Part shown: piece after piece, positions 10,587-19,317 of the stretch
Layout of the letters: each line of letters opens with the position of its first letter
Position numbering within the stretch: position 1 is the first letter of the stretch
NCBI RefSeq assembly: GCF_014269185.2
Contig: NZ_JABWRZ020000005.1
Coordinates: forward strand, 74,607 to 138,606
Direction: 5' to 3'
Origin: Pseudomonas oryzicola
GTDB taxonomy: Bacteria > Pseudomonadota > Gammaproteobacteria > Pseudomonadales > Pseudomonadaceae
DNA: 64,000 nt
The notes under the pieces: model-generated
The model's input: only the letters and a program-made list of their open reading frames with translations
What the model was told of the DNA's origin: nothing
Databases searched by the model: none
Translations under genes and position numbers: made by a program

Positions 10587-10611
10587 GTTGCCGGGGCAAA
10601 GCCCTCAGGCG

Positions 10612-11094
10612 TTAGTCGCGCCAGTGGCGTCTGTGCTTGCGGTGGCCGTAGTGGTGGCCATTGTCCCAGTGGCGACGGTCGTCGTCATAGCCGCGACGAT
10701 AGCGTCGGCCATCGTGGTAATCGTCTTCGTCGGCCTCTTTGCCCAGGTAGCTACCCAGTGCGCCACCGGCACCACCACCGGCTGCTGCGCCAATATAGCT
10801 ACCGGTGGTACCGCCCATGGAGCGACCGACCACGTTGCCACCTGCAGCGCCCAGTGCGCCGCCGATTGCGGCCTCACCGCGCTGGCGTTTGTCGGCGCCC
10901 AGGGCACCACCGGCTGCGCCGCCGAGACCCGCACCAATTGCGCCGCCTGTGCTACCACCGATGGAGTTGCCCACGACAGAGCCCAGTACCCCACCCAATG
11001 CGCCGCCAATGCCGGCCTCGGTGGTGCCGCCTGCCATGGCAACGCCGCTGAGCAAGCTGAAAGACAACAACAGTATCGAGGAGTACTTCTTCAT
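10612..11094 (-). CDS. Exported glycine-zipper protein
   Basis: The 160-residue product starts MKKYSSILLLSFSLLSGVAMA, a clear Sec signal peptide cut after AMA. Three to four glycine-zipper repeats follow (IGGALGGVLGSVVGNSIGG, IGAGLGGAAGGALG and similar) and then a very basic, His/Arg/Asp-rich tail (about residues 125-160). Glycine-zipper proteins of this type sit in or at the outer membrane; no enzymatic role is known. The ATG at 11094 has GAGG 8 nt upstream. Longer in-frame extensions would put sequence before the signal peptide and were rejected. The function is unknown. Confidence 0.75.
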   Translation of the reverse strand: MKKYSSILLLSFSLLSGVAMAGGTTEAGIGGALGGVLGSVVGNSIGGSTGGAIGAGLGGAAGGALGADKRQRGEAAIGGALGAAGGNVVGRSMGGTTGSYIGAAAGGGAGGALGSYLGKEADEDDYHDGRRYRRGYDDDRRHWDNGHHYGHRKHRRHWRD

Positions 11095-11253
11095 CAAGAG
11101 AGCCTCATAGGGATGACGAGGCGAATTTGAGGCTAACAAGCTCGCCTGGCAATGGAAATCCGACGAGTAACACGAGTTGTACACAATTCTCTAAGTTACT
11201 GTATTTGCTGTGAAACTTTAGCTATTTTTCGCTGTCTGAGACTTTTATGACGA

Positions 11254-11286
11254 AGCCCTGAACCGCACTGGAACAGGGCTTTTTTC
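11254..11286 (+). terminator. Orphan intrinsic terminator
   Basis: AGCCCTG (11254-11260) and CAGGGCT (11274-11280) make a 7-bp stem followed by T6. It points along the + strand, where the nearest upstream + gene ends 700 bp earlier and has its own terminator. Confidence 0.8.
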
Positions 11287-11327
11287 GTTTTTGGCGGGCG
11301 GCACAGCCGGTGCCATCCACCGCGTCG

Positions 11328-11356
11328 CCTGCTTCGCGGATAAATCCGCTCCTACA
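11328..11356. repeat. Single REP-type palindrome
   Basis: Contains the recurrent core TTCGCGGATAAATCCGCTCC seen elsewhere in the window as paired REPs (for example 54311-54414). Confidence 0.65.
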
Positions 11357-11419
11357 CACGGCTTCGACTTGACGCTGCACCTGTACAAGCGGCTTTGGTC
11401 GCGAACAGGCCGGCGCAGT

Positions 11420-13765
11420 CTAGAGGATTCGCCCGTCGCCCTGCGCTCGCTCCAGCTTGATGGCAATGAACTTCGATGTCGGTGTGTAGCTGCCATCACC
11501 AACGCTCTCCAGCGGTACCAGCGGGTTTACCTCTGGGTAATAAGCCGCCGCCTGCCCTGCCGGGATGTCGAAGGCCAGCAGGGTGAAACCCTGCACCCGG
11601 CGCACATGCCCATCCCCCCACAACGACACGATGTCGACCTTTTGCCCCGGCTGGAAGCCCAGGCGAAGGATGTCGGCTTCGTTGACGAACAACACCTCGC
11701 GCTGGCCGCGCACACCGCGGTAGCGGTCGTCCAACCCGTAGACGGTGGTGTTGTACTGATCGTGCGAACGCATTGACTGCATGATCAGGTCCGGCAGTTG
11801 GCCGCTGGCGCGGACACGCTCGTCGAGCAGCGTGTCCGGCAGCTGGTTGGCCTTGAAATTGGCGCGGCTGGTGCTGGTCTTCCATTCGCGGGCGGCAGCG
11901 CTGTTGCCCAGGTAGAAGCCGCCCGGCTGGCGCAGGCGCTGGTTGAAGCCGGAAAAGCCGGCGATGGTGTCGCCAATCAGGTCGCGAATACGATCGTAGT
12001 CGGCCACCAGCCAACGCCAATCAACCGGGTTGTTGCCCAAGGTAGCGGCTGCGATACCGGCGATGACCGCAGGCTCCGAGCGCATCTGCGGTGACAGCGG
12101 CTGCAGCTGGCCGTTGGATGCGTGGACCATGCTGAACGAGTCCTCTACCGTCACCGCCTGTGGCCCTTCGGCCTGCAGGTCGATATCGGTACGCCCCAGG
12201 CACGGCAGGATCAACGCCTGCTTGCCGTGCACCAGGTGGCTGCGGTTGAGCTTGGTGCTGATATGCACGGTCAGTTCGCAGTTGCGCAGCGCCTGGGCGG
12301 TACGTTCAGTATCCGGTGTTGCCTGGGCGAAGTTACCACCCAGGCCGATGAACACCTTGGCCCGGCCCTCGAGCATGGCGTGAATCGCTTCGACGGTGTT
12401 GTGGCCAGGGTGCCGTGGCACGGCGAAGCCAAAGCGCTTTTCCATGGCATCGAGCAGTGCCACTGGCGGGCGCTCGTTGATGCCCATGGTGCGGTCACCC
12501 TGTACGTTGCTGTGGCCACGCACTGGGCACAGGCCGGCGCCAGGCACGCCGATGTTGCCGCGCAACAGCTGCAGGTTGACGATTTCCTGGATGGTCGGCA
12601 CCGAATGGCGGTGCTGGGTGATGCCCATTGCCCAGCACATGATCACCCGCTTGCCACGGCAATACATGCGCGCGGCCAGTTCGATATCGGCCAGGGGCAG
12701 GCCGGACTGCGCCTGAATGTGTTCCCACGGCGTGGCATCCACCGCCGCCAGGTAGTCGTCGACACCATGGCCATGCTCGGCGATGAAGGCGTGGTCGAAC
12801 ACCGCCGGCTCGCCCTTGGCCTGGGCTTCGCGTTCCCACTGCAGCACGAACTTGGCCATGCCGCGCAGCATCGCCATGTCGCCGCCCAGGGCCGGGCGGA
12901 AAAACGCCGTATTGGTCGGGCGGTCGCTGTTGGTCAGCATTTCCAGTGGGTGCTGAGGGTGCTGGAAGCGCTCCAGGCCACGCTCCTTGAGCGGGTTGAC
13001 GCACACCACCTGGGCACCGCGCTTCACCGCGTCGCGCAGCGGGTCGAGCATACGCGGGTGGTTGGTGCCCGGGTTCTGGCCCCAGACGAAAATCGCATCG
13101 GCGTGTTCGAAGTCGTCGAAGGTGACGGTGCCCTTGCCCACCCCGACGCTTTGCGCAAGGGCCACACCACTGGCCTCATGGCACATGTTCGAGCAGTCGG
13201 GGAAATTGTTGGTGCCATAGGCACGCACGAACAGTTGGTACAGGTACGCCGCTTCGTTGCTGGCGCGGCCCGAGGTGTAGAACTCAGCCTGGTCGGGGCT
13301 GGCCAACTTGTTGAGTTCGCGCCCGATCATGGCGAAGGCGGCATCCCAACTGATCGGCAGGTAGCGGTCGCTGGGGGCGTCGTAGACCATCGGTTCGGTC
13401 AGGCGCCCCTGGTATTCAAGCCAGTAGTCGCTCTGGCCCAGCAGCGAAGTGACGCTGTAGCGGGCGAAGAAGGCTGCGTCGACGCGGCGCTTGGTCGCTT
13501 CCCAGTTCACTGCCTTGGCGCCGTTCTCGCAAAACTTGACCATGCCGCTTTCCGGCGAATCGCCCCAGGCGCAGCCGGGGCAGTCGAAACCGCCGTTCTG
13601 GTTGGTCTTGAGCAGCGCGCGAATGTTCTTCAGCGCGTTATCACTGCCGACCCAGGCCTTGGCCACGCTGCGCAGCGCACCCCAGCCACCGGCGGGGCCG
13701 TGGTAGGGCTTGTAGCGAGGAGGTGAGGCTGGGGCGTTTTCCGGGAAGTGCTGGTACGAGGTCAC
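11420..13765 (-). CDS. FdhF/YdeP-family molybdopterin oxidoreductase
   Basis: A large cytoplasmic molybdoenzyme of the formate-dehydrogenase-like YdeP family, which is linked in some species to acid resistance; the substrate is uncertain. The product is about 781 residues. Near the N-terminus is GGFDCPGCAWGD, the family's cysteine motif, then the molybdopterin-binding body (CHEASGVALAQSVGVG, WGQNPGTNHPRML, GAGLCPVRGHSNVQGDRTMG) and the C-terminal dinucleotide-binding domain (MRSHDQYNTTVYGLDDRYRG). I choose a GTG start at 13765 (VTSYQHFPENAP), with GGAG about 13 nt upstream, 5 bp after the fdhD stop. FdhD next door supplies the sulphur needed for such enzymes. Confidence 0.85.
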   Translation of the reverse strand: MTSYQHFPENAPASPPRYKPYHGPAGGWGALRSVAKAWVGSDNALKNIRALLKTNQNGGFDCPGCAWGDSPESGMVKFCENGAKAVNWEATKRRVDAAFFARYSVTSLLGQSDYWLEYQGRLTEPMVYDAPSDRYLPISWDAAFAMIGRELNKLASPDQAEFYTSGRASNEAAYLYQLFVRAYGTNNFPDCSNMCHEASGVALAQSVGVGKGTVTFDDFEHADAIFVWGQNPGTNHPRMLDPLRDAVKRGAQVVCVNPLKERGLERFQHPQHPLEMLTNSDRPTNTAFFRPALGGDMAMLRGMAKFVLQWEREAQAKGEPAVFDHAFIAEHGHGVDDYLAAVDATPWEHIQAQSGLPLADIELAARMYCRGKRVIMCWAMGITQHRHSVPTIQEIVNLQLLRGNIGVPGAGLCPVRGHSNVQGDRTMGINERPPVALLDAMEKRFGFAVPRHPGHNTVEAIHAMLEGRAKVFIGLGGNFAQATPDTERTAQALRNCELTVHISTKLNRSHLVHGKQALILPCLGRTDIDLQAEGPQAVTVEDSFSMVHASNGQLQPLSPQMRSEPAVIAGIAAATLGNNPVDWRWLVADYDRIRDLIGDTIAGFSGFNQRLRQPGGFYLGNSAAAREWKTSTSRANFKANQLPDTLLDERVRASGQLPDLIMQSMRSHDQYNTTVYGLDDRYRGVRGQREVLFVNEADILRLGFQPGQKVDIVSLWGDGHVRRVQGFTLLAFDIPAGQAAAYYPEVNPLVPLESVGDGSYTPTSKFIAIKLERAQGDGRIL

Positions 13766-13770
13766 GACTG

Positions 13771-14598
13771 TTACGACTCCGCCGCGGGGCTGTAGACCCG
13801 CGGTGCGCTGTGCTTGGGCAGATGGATGAGATTGAGGTTGTGCTTGCGTGCCCATTGCAGGGCGAGGCCGGTGGGCGCTGACAGGCTGACCAGGGTCTGG
13901 ATGCCGGCCCGCAGCACCTTCTGGATCAGCTCCAGGCTGCAGCGGCTGGTGACGATGGCCAGGCCGCCCTGGCTGTCGATGCCCTGGCGCAGCAGTGCAC
14001 CGATCAGCTTGTCGAGGGCGTTATGCCGGCCGATGTCTTCGCGGCCGAGCAACAGTTCGCCGTTGCGGTCCATGAACAGCGCCGCGTGCACCGCGCCGCA
14101 ATGCTGGCCGAGGGGTTGGAAGGCATCGATGCGTTCGCGCAGCCCGACCAGCCATTGCGCAGGCGGCAAGGCGGCGCCAGGCAGCTCGGCCAGGTCCGGC
14201 AACGCCTGCTCCAGCGCTTCGACTCCGCACAGGCCACAACCACTGGTACCGGCCAGCTGGCGGCGCTGGTTCTTCAGGTTCCAGAATGCACGGCTGGAAA
14301 TCTCCAGGTCGGCGTACATCGCCGAGCCACTGCCGGACAGTTTCAGGTCGTAGATTTCTGCAGTGCCTTCGACAATACCGCTGCCGACGCTGAAACCGAC
14401 CGCGAAGTCTTCCAGGTCGGTGGGGCTGACCAGCATCACCGCCTGGTTCAGGCCGTTGTAGGCAATGGCCAGGGCTACTTCCTCGGCCAAGGGGGTACTG
14501 TCGCGTCGGGCGTCGTTGAGCTGGACGTAATCGTAGGTGTTGCTGGCTGCGGGCATGGACAAGGGCGAGGCCGCGCAGAGCGGAGGCTTGCTTTTCAT
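13771..14598 (-). CDS. fdhD: FdhD sulphurtransferase for molybdenum cofactor maturation
   Basis: FdhD carries sulphur from IscS-type desulphurase to the molybdenum cofactor of formate dehydrogenases. The 275-residue protein starts MKSKPPLCAASPLSMPAAS and has the essential cysteine loop SGCGLCGVEALEQ, followed by the FdhD hallmark segments GEDIGRHNALDKLIG and TSRCSLELIQKVLRAGI. The ATG at 14598 was chosen over a TTG at 14646 because of length and start quality; the ribosome site is weak. It is upstream of and almost touching the molybdoenzyme gene, so the pair form an operon. Confidence 0.93.
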   Translation of the reverse strand: MKSKPPLCAASPLSMPAASNTYDYVQLNDARRDSTPLAEEVALAIAYNGLNQAVMLVSPTDLEDFAVGFSVGSGIVEGTAEIYDLKLSGSGSAMYADLEISSRAFWNLKNQRRQLAGTSGCGLCGVEALEQALPDLAELPGAALPPAQWLVGLRERIDAFQPLGQHCGAVHAALFMDRNGELLLGREDIGRHNALDKLIGALLRQGIDSQGGLAIVTSRCSLELIQKVLRAGIQTLVSLSAPTGLALQWARKHNLNLIHLPKHSAPRVYSPAAES

Positions 14599-14779
14599 CG
14601 GGGCTGGCTGTTCGTCGGAGCTATCGGCAGCTATCAGATAGCACAAGCCTAGGCGTGCGGGCCGGCGGCGTCTAATCGCTAGGGTCTATGCCTTGATAGA
14701 GCGCGTCGATGGGGTGTGCAGGCGGAGTCTTTGCCTAGACTTCACTGTCCAACGGTTTCACGTCAACAAGGAGAGTGTC

Positions 14780-15220
14780 ATGAGTCTGTTCAGTTTTGTG
14801 AAAGAGGCGGGCGAAAAGTTGATCGATCTGCTGACCCCGGGTAATGCCAACGCCGAAGAACAGCTGAAGAAGCACGTGGAAAGTGTCGGCCTGGGTAACC
14901 CTGACATCAGCGCCACGGTCGAGGGCGACAAGATCATCCTCAAGGGCGAGGTGGCCAGCCAGGAGGAAAAGGAGAAGATCATCCTGGCGGCGGGCAACAT
15001 CAGCGGTGTGGCCAGTGTGGATGACCAGATCACCGTAACCGGGCCGGTGGCGCAGGCGGCGCGGTTCGTGACCGTGGAGAAGGGCGACACGCTGAGTGCG
15101 ATTTCGAAGAAGGTGTACGGCGACCCCAACAAGTACCAGAAAATCTTCGAGGCCAACAAACCGATGCTCAAGCACCCGGACAAGATCTACCCGGGGCAGG
15201 TGCTGCGGATCCCGGACTGA
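14780..15220 (+). CDS. lysM: BON-LysM protein, Kbp/YgaU type
   Basis: A 146-residue protein with an N-terminal BON domain (about 20-90; NPDISATVEGDKIILKGEV, then ISGVASVDDQITV) and a C-terminal LysM domain (about 97-145; FVTVEKGDTLSAISKKVYGD ... IYPGQVLRIPD). There is no signal peptide. This is the architecture and length of E. coli Kbp (YgaU), a cytoplasmic potassium-binding protein induced by osmotic stress. The ribosome site AAGGAGAG sits well before the ATG. Divergent from fdhD and convergent with the HAD gene. The potassium role is carried over from the family. Confidence 0.88.
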   Translation: MSLFSFVKEAGEKLIDLLTPGNANAEEQLKKHVESVGLGNPDISATVEGDKIILKGEVASQEEKEKIILAAGNISGVASVDDQITVTGPVAQAARFVTVEKGDTLSAISKKVYGDPNKYQKIFEANKPMLKHPDKIYPGQVLRIPD

Positions 15221-15235
15221 TCGCGCCAGCCTGGG

Positions 15236-15332
15236 CCGGCCCTATCGCTGGCAAGCCAGCACCCACAAAGTGTTGCATCGCCTACAAGGCAGGTGCAGTA
15301 CCTGTGGGGGTTGGTTTGCCGGCGACAAGGCC
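15236..15332. repeat. Inverted pair of REP elements (REPIN)
   Basis: Two palindromic cores in opposite orientation (CTGGCAAGCCAG at about 15248-15259 and TTGGTTTGCCGGCGA at about 15310-15325) flank a short spacer between the convergent lysM and HAD genes. Confidence 0.6.
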
Positions 15333-15333
15333 A

Positions 15334-15996
15334 TTACAGGCCTTCCAGTAATTCCCGATAATCCTCGACGGCGGCAAACTCTTCGGTATCCCGCGGCCCC
15401 GCCTGGCTATCTGGCTGGCGCACCGCCAGCAGATGCACCACGCCGAAACGCCGCGCACTGCGCAAGATCGCCAGGGTGTCATCAATGAACAGGCTGCGCT
15501 CCGGTGCAAAGCCGATATCCGCCTGCAAGGCATCCCAGAACTGCGGGCTCTCCTTCGGGTAGCCATAATCGTGCGAGCTGATGAGCCGCTCGAAATACGG
15601 CCCCAGCTCCACCCGTTCCAGCTTCAGCGACAGTGAATCCCGGTGCGCATTGGTGATCATCACCACGCGCTTGCCGGCCTTGCGAATTGCCGCCAGGAAC
15701 GTGTCGGCATCCGGGCGCAAGGCGATCAGGTGGGCGATTTCCCGTTTCAGTTCGCGAATCGGCAGGCGCAGTTCGCGGCTCCAGAAGTCCAGGCAATACC
15801 AGTTCAGCGTACCGGCATTGCGCTCGAACAGCGGCTGCAATTCCATTTCCGCCATGGCCCGGCTTACCCCGTGCAGCTCGGCATAGCGCTGGGGCAGATG
15901 GTCCAGCCAGAAGCGGTTGTCGTAATGCAGGTCGAGCAAGGTGCCGTCCATGTCCAGCAGGACAGTATCGATGGCAGACCAGGGAAGAACAGGCAT
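15334..15996 (-). CDS. yrfG: GMP/IMP nucleotidase, HAD superfamily (YrfG)
   Basis: A soluble HAD phosphatase of 220 residues, similar to E. coli YrfG, which dephosphorylates GMP and IMP. Motif I is LLDMDGTLLDL (nucleophile Asp and acid/base Asp), motif II is VVMITNAH, the motif III lysine is in GYPKESPQFW, and motif IV is RSLFIDDTLAILRSA. The start is the ATG at 15996, with GAGAA upstream. It is divergent from nudE (64 bp apart), and nucleotide housekeeping is a common theme with nudE and cysQ. Confidence 0.9.
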   Translation of the reverse strand: MPVLPWSAIDTVLLDMDGTLLDLHYDNRFWLDHLPQRYAELHGVSRAMAEMELQPLFERNAGTLNWYCLDFWSRELRLPIRELKREIAHLIALRPDADTFLAAIRKAGKRVVMITNAHRDSLSLKLERVELGPYFERLISSHDYGYPKESPQFWDALQADIGFAPERSLFIDDTLAILRSARRFGVVHLLAVRQPDSQAGPRDTEEFAAVEDYRELLEGL

Positions 15997-16060
15997 GGGA
16001 AATTCTCGATCAGTCGGCAAGCCACGGTATAGTAACCCGTTCACGCCAAGGAGCCGCCCC

Positions 16061-16627
16061 ATGCGCCAGAAACCCACCGTCCTCAGCCGCGAAATCGTCG
16101 CCAGCAGCCGCCTGTTTCGCGTCGAAGCCGTGCAATTGCGTTTCAGCAATGGCAATGAGCGCACCTACGAGCGCCTGGTGGGGCGCGGCAATGGCTACGG
16201 CGCGGTGATGATCGTGGCCATGCTCGACGCCGAGCACGCCGTGCTGGTGGAAGAATACTGCGGCGGCACCGATGAATATGAGCTGTCGTTGCCCAAGGGC
16301 CTGATCGAGCCGGGCGAGGACGTGCTGGCGGCAGCCGACCGGGAACTCAAGGAAGAAGCCGGTTTTGGTGCGCGCCAGCTGGAGCACCTGACCGAGCTGT
16401 CGCTGTCGCCGGGCTACATGAGCCAGAAGATCCAGGTGGTGCTGGCCAGCGACCTGTACGAGGAGCGCCTGGAGGGCGACGAACCGGAGCCGATGCGGGT
16501 CGACAAGGTCAATCTGCGCGAGCTGTCGGCGTTGGCCATGCACCCGCAGTTCACCGAGGGCCGTGCCCTGGCGGCGCTGTACCTGGCACGTGACCTGCTG
16601 ATCCAGCGGGGGCTGCTGGAAGCATGA
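16061..16627 (+). CDS. nudE: NudE, ADP-ribose / ADP-compound Nudix hydrolase
   Basis: Hydrolyses ADP-ribose, Ap3A and NADH-type dinucleotides in the cytoplasm. The 188-residue protein starts MRQKPTVLSREIVASSRLFRVE. Its Nudix box reads G-(x5)-E-(x7)-REL-x-EE-x-G from GLIEPGED through RELKEEAGF (about residues 86-108). AAGGAG lies 8 nt upstream of the ATG. The stop overlaps the start of cysQ (ATGA), giving a nudE-cysQ operon as in other gamma-proteobacteria. Confidence 0.94.
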   Translation: MRQKPTVLSREIVASSRLFRVEAVQLRFSNGNERTYERLVGRGNGYGAVMIVAMLDAEHAVLVEEYCGGTDEYELSLPKGLIEPGEDVLAAADRELKEEAGFGARQLEHLTELSLSPGYMSQKIQVVLASDLYEERLEGDEPEPMRVDKVNLRELSALAMHPQFTEGRALAALYLARDLLIQRGLLEA

Positions 16628-17442
16628 ACGATCTCCAATTGATGCACGAAGTGGTCAAGCTGGCGCTCAAGGCCGGCGAGGCGATCCTGCCGTTCTGGCG
16701 CGCCGATGTCGCCGTGACCAGCAAGGCTGACGATTCGCCGGTGACCGCCGCCGACCTGGCGGCGCACCGGGTGATTGCCGATGGCCTGCTGGCGCTGGCG
16801 CCGCAAATTCCGCTGCTGTCCGAAGAAGACTGCAATATCCCGCTGGCCGAGCGTCAGCGCTGGCAGCGCTGGTGGCTGGTCGACCCGCTGGACGGCACCA
16901 AGGAATTCATTGCCGGCAGCGAGGAATTCACCGTCAACATTGCCCTGGTCGAAAACGGCGAGGTGGTGTTTGGCGTGGTTTCGATGCCAACCAATGGGCG
17001 CAGCTACTTCGGTGGCCGTGGGCTGGGCGCCTGGCGTGCGGAGGCCGGTGAAACCGCCCAACCCATCCAGGTACGCACTTCTGCGCCAGTGGGTGGGCGC
17101 TTTACCGTGGTGGCCAGCCGTCGGCATTCCAGCCCGGAGCAGGAAGCGTTGCTGGCCGGGCTGGGCGCTGCGCTGGGTGAACTGGAGCTGGCCAACATCG
17201 GCAGTTCGTTGAAGTTCTGCCTGTTGGCGGAAGGTAGTGCCGATTGCTATCCGCGCCTGGCGCCGACCTCGCAGTGGGATACGGCGGCGGCCCAGGGGGT
17301 GGTGGAAGGGGCCGGGGGCGAGGTGATCGGGCTGGATGGCCTGCCGTTCCGCTACCCGCCACGGGAGTCATTGCTCAACCCGCACTTCCTGGCGTTACCG
17401 GCCAATGCGCAATGGCGCCAGGCCTTCCTGAGCCTGATCTGA
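16624..17442 (+). CDS. cysQ: CysQ, 3'(2'),5'-bisphosphate nucleotidase
   Basis: Removes the 3'-phosphate from PAP, a by-product of sulphate assimilation, and is a lithium-sensitive Mg-dependent phosphatase. The 272-residue protein shows the inositol-monophosphatase-fold metal sites: SEED around residues 66-69, DPLDGTKEF at 87-95, and the C-terminal SQWDTAAAQGVVEGAGG. It starts within the last codons of nudE (4-nt overlap), so translation is probably coupled. Cytoplasmic or peripheral membrane. Confidence 0.94.
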   Translation: MNDLQLMHEVVKLALKAGEAILPFWRADVAVTSKADDSPVTAADLAAHRVIADGLLALAPQIPLLSEEDCNIPLAERQRWQRWWLVDPLDGTKEFIAGSEEFTVNIALVENGEVVFGVVSMPTNGRSYFGGRGLGAWRAEAGETAQPIQVRTSAPVGGRFTVVASRRHSSPEQEALLAGLGAALGELELANIGSSLKFCLLAEGSADCYPRLAPTSQWDTAAAQGVVEGAGGEVIGLDGLPFRYPPRESLLNPHFLALPANAQWRQAFLSLI

Positions 17443-17455
17443 CCGCCGCACACGA

Positions 17456-17911
17456 TCAACGGTGCAGGACGTACTGCCCGCTGAACCTTACCGCCGGCTC
17501 ATCACTGCCGGCATTGCTCACCGTGGTTTCCAGCGTCAACCGCGCCCGCCCGCGACGCTGGTACATCGCCACGAAGCGCTCCCAGGTTTTCTCGTCCGGT
17601 GCCGCGCAACGTGCCACCGCCGCCCCGGTCACCGGCAGCGGATAGCTGATCTGCCCCTCCTGGATGACGATATGCCCGTCATCGATACCCAGCTCGCGCA
17701 GGCGCAGGTGCAGCCAGCCCCAGCCCACCAGCACGGCAGCGCAGTACAGGCTGCCACCGAACATGGTGCTCTTGTGGTTGACGTTGGCCGCCAATGGCAG
17801 TTGCAGGCGCAGGGTGTGCTGCTGCCAGTCGAGCACTTCCAGGCCCATTTCACGGGTCAGCGGGATGTCGCCGTGCAGCACGGCCTGGAGATACTGGCTA
17901 TCGCTATTCAT
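17456..17911 (-). CDS. YiiD C-terminal-type hotdog thioesterase
   Basis: A 151-residue hotdog-fold protein (YiiD_C family, putative thioesterase). The core reads ANVNHKSTMFGGSLYCAAVLVGWG, where N-H-x-x-x-x-F-G-G forms the usual acyl-CoA-binding turn. The start is the ATG at 17911, which shares one base with the stop codon of the response-regulator gene upstream (TGATG), so it is the last gene of the kinase-regulator operon. Its connection to that signalling pair is unknown. Confidence 0.75.
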   Translation of the reverse strand: MNSDSQYLQAVLHGDIPLTREMGLEVLDWQQHTLRLQLPLAANVNHKSTMFGGSLYCAAVLVGWGWLHLRLRELGIDDGHIVIQEGQISYPLPVTGAAVARCAAPDEKTWERFVAMYQRRGRARLTLETTVSNAGSDEPAVRFSGQYVLHR

Positions 17912-19317
17912 CAACGGTTGTCCTCGTGATCGTCATGCCCGCCATTGCCGCCGTCAAAGCTCAAGCCATGCTTGCGCAATTTGTCGTGCAGGGTCTTGCG
18001 GGGGATGCCCAGCGCTTCGGCCAGGCTGCGCATGGAGCTGTGGGGCTGGGCCAGTTCGGCGGCGATCAGCGAGCGCTCGAACTGCTCGACCTGCTCGCTG
18101 AGGTTGCCGCTCAGCATCGGTACCGCCGGCATCGCGGCCGGTGCCGTCTGGCCATCCAGGGCCAGTTCCAGGCCAAGGGCGAAACGTTCGGCGGCGTTCT
18201 GCAGTTCGCGCACGTTACCGGGCCAGGCGTGGCGCAGCAGCATGGCGCGCTGGGCCGGCTGCAGGGTGTGCGGGGCCAGGCCATGGCGCTGGCTGGCAGC
18301 GTCGGCGAAGTGCTGGAACAGTACCAGGATGTCATCACCGCGTTCGCGCAGCGGTGGAATGCGCAGCGGCGCCACGTTCAGGCGGTAATATAGGTCGGCG
18401 CGGAAGCGCCCCTGGTCGGCGGACTGGCGCAGGTCTTCCTTGGTCGCGGCGATGATGCGGATGTCCAGCGGGATCAACTGGTTGCCGCCCAGGCGTTCAA
18501 CCACTCGTTCTTGCAGCAGGCGCAGCAGCTTTACCTGCACATCCAGGCTCATGCTCTCGATCTCGTCGAGGAACAGCGTGCCGCCATTGGCAAACTCGAA
18601 CTTGCCGATGCGGCGCTTCTGCGCACCGGTGAAGGCACCAGGCTCATGGCCGAACAGCTCGCTTTCGACCACCGACTCGGCCAGGGCGCCAGCGTTGATT
18701 GCCACGAACGGGCCGTCGCGGCGGCTGGACAGGTCGTGCAGGGCGCGAGCCACCACCTCCTTGCCAGCGCCGGTCTCGCCCAGGATCAGTACGTCGGCGC
18801 GGGTGCCGGCCAGGGCGCCGATCTGCTCGCGCAGGCGCAGCATGGCCGGCGACTGGCCCACCAGGCGGGTGGCCAGTTGCTGGCGGTCGCTCAGGGCCAG
18901 GCGCAGGCTGCGGTTGTCCAGTACCAGGCGGCGCAAGGCCAGGGCGCGACGCACACTGTCGAGCAGGGCGTCGCTGGCGAAGGGCTTTTCCAGGAAGTCG
19001 TAGGCACCGGCACGCATCGCCTGCACCGCCAGCGGCACATCGCCGTGGCCGGTAATCAACAATACCGGCAGCTCGTTGTCGCGGCCATGCAGTTGTTCCA
19101 GCAGTTGCAGGCCATCGATACCGGGCATGCGGATATCGCTGACCACCACGCCAGGCCAGTCGGCTTCGATGCGCTCGGCCAGGCCCTGGGCATCGGCCAG
19201 CGCGACCACCTTGAGCCCGGCCAGGTCCAGGGTCTGGCTCAGGGCCTGGCGCAGGTGCGGGTCGTCGTCGACCAGGATGACCTGGGCTTGGCTGTCGATG
19301 AGTGTCGCGGTGGTCAT
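17911..19317 (-). CDS. DctD/MifR-type sigma-54 response regulator
   Basis: An NtrC-family activator of sigma-54 promoters, 468 residues. It has a receiver domain with phospho-acceptor D61 (VVVSDIRMPGIDGLQ) and lysine in FLEKPF, then an AAA+ domain with Walker A GETGAGKE, the sigma-54 contact loop GAFTGAQ, Walker B GTLFLDEIE and the arginine-finger region. The C-terminal Fis-type helix-turn-helix is RSLAEALGIPRKTLHDKLRK. It overlaps the kinase gene by 4 nt. Homologues (DctD, MifR) control C4-dicarboxylate or 2-oxoglutarate uptake. The nearby transport genes could be targets, but no -24/-12 site was found here. Confidence 0.92.
   Translation of the reverse strand: MTTATLIDSQAQVILVDDDPHLRQALSQTLDLAGLKVVALADAQGLAERIEADWPGVVVSDIRMPGIDGLQLLEQLHGRDNELPVLLITGHGDVPLAVQAMRAGAYDFLEKPFASDALLDSVRRALALRRLVLDNRSLRLALSDRQQLATRLVGQSPAMLRLREQIGALAGTRADVLILGETGAGKEVVARALHDLSSRRDGPFVAINAGALAESVVESELFGHEPGAFTGAQKRRIGKFEFANGGTLFLDEIESMSLDVQVKLLRLLQERVVERLGGNQLIPLDIRIIAATKEDLRQSADQGRFRADLYYRLNVAPLRIPPLRERGDDILVLFQHFADAASQRHGLAPHTLQPAQRAMLLRHAWPGNVRELQNAAERFALGLELALDGQTAPAAMPAVPMLSGNLSEQVEQFERSLIAAELAQPHSSMRSLAEALGIPRKTLHDKLRKHGLSFDGGNGGHDDHEDNR

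Larger units (their letters stand above)
11095..11419. other. 325-bp intergenic region with an orphan + strand terminator
   Basis: No protein gene is visible. The region holds the promoter side of the glycine-zipper gene, a + strand hairpin terminator at 11254-11286 that no annotated gene uses, and a single REP element at 11328-11356. A -10/-35-like pair (TTGTAC, 17 bp, TGTATT) lies about 70-80 nt before the terminator, so a short transcript is possible. Confidence 0.6.

Noticed and set aside
12122..13726. 534-codon plus-strand frame inside the molybdoenzyme gene
   Set aside because: Mirror frame of the molybdopterin oxidoreductase, whose cofactor motifs are clear on the other strand.
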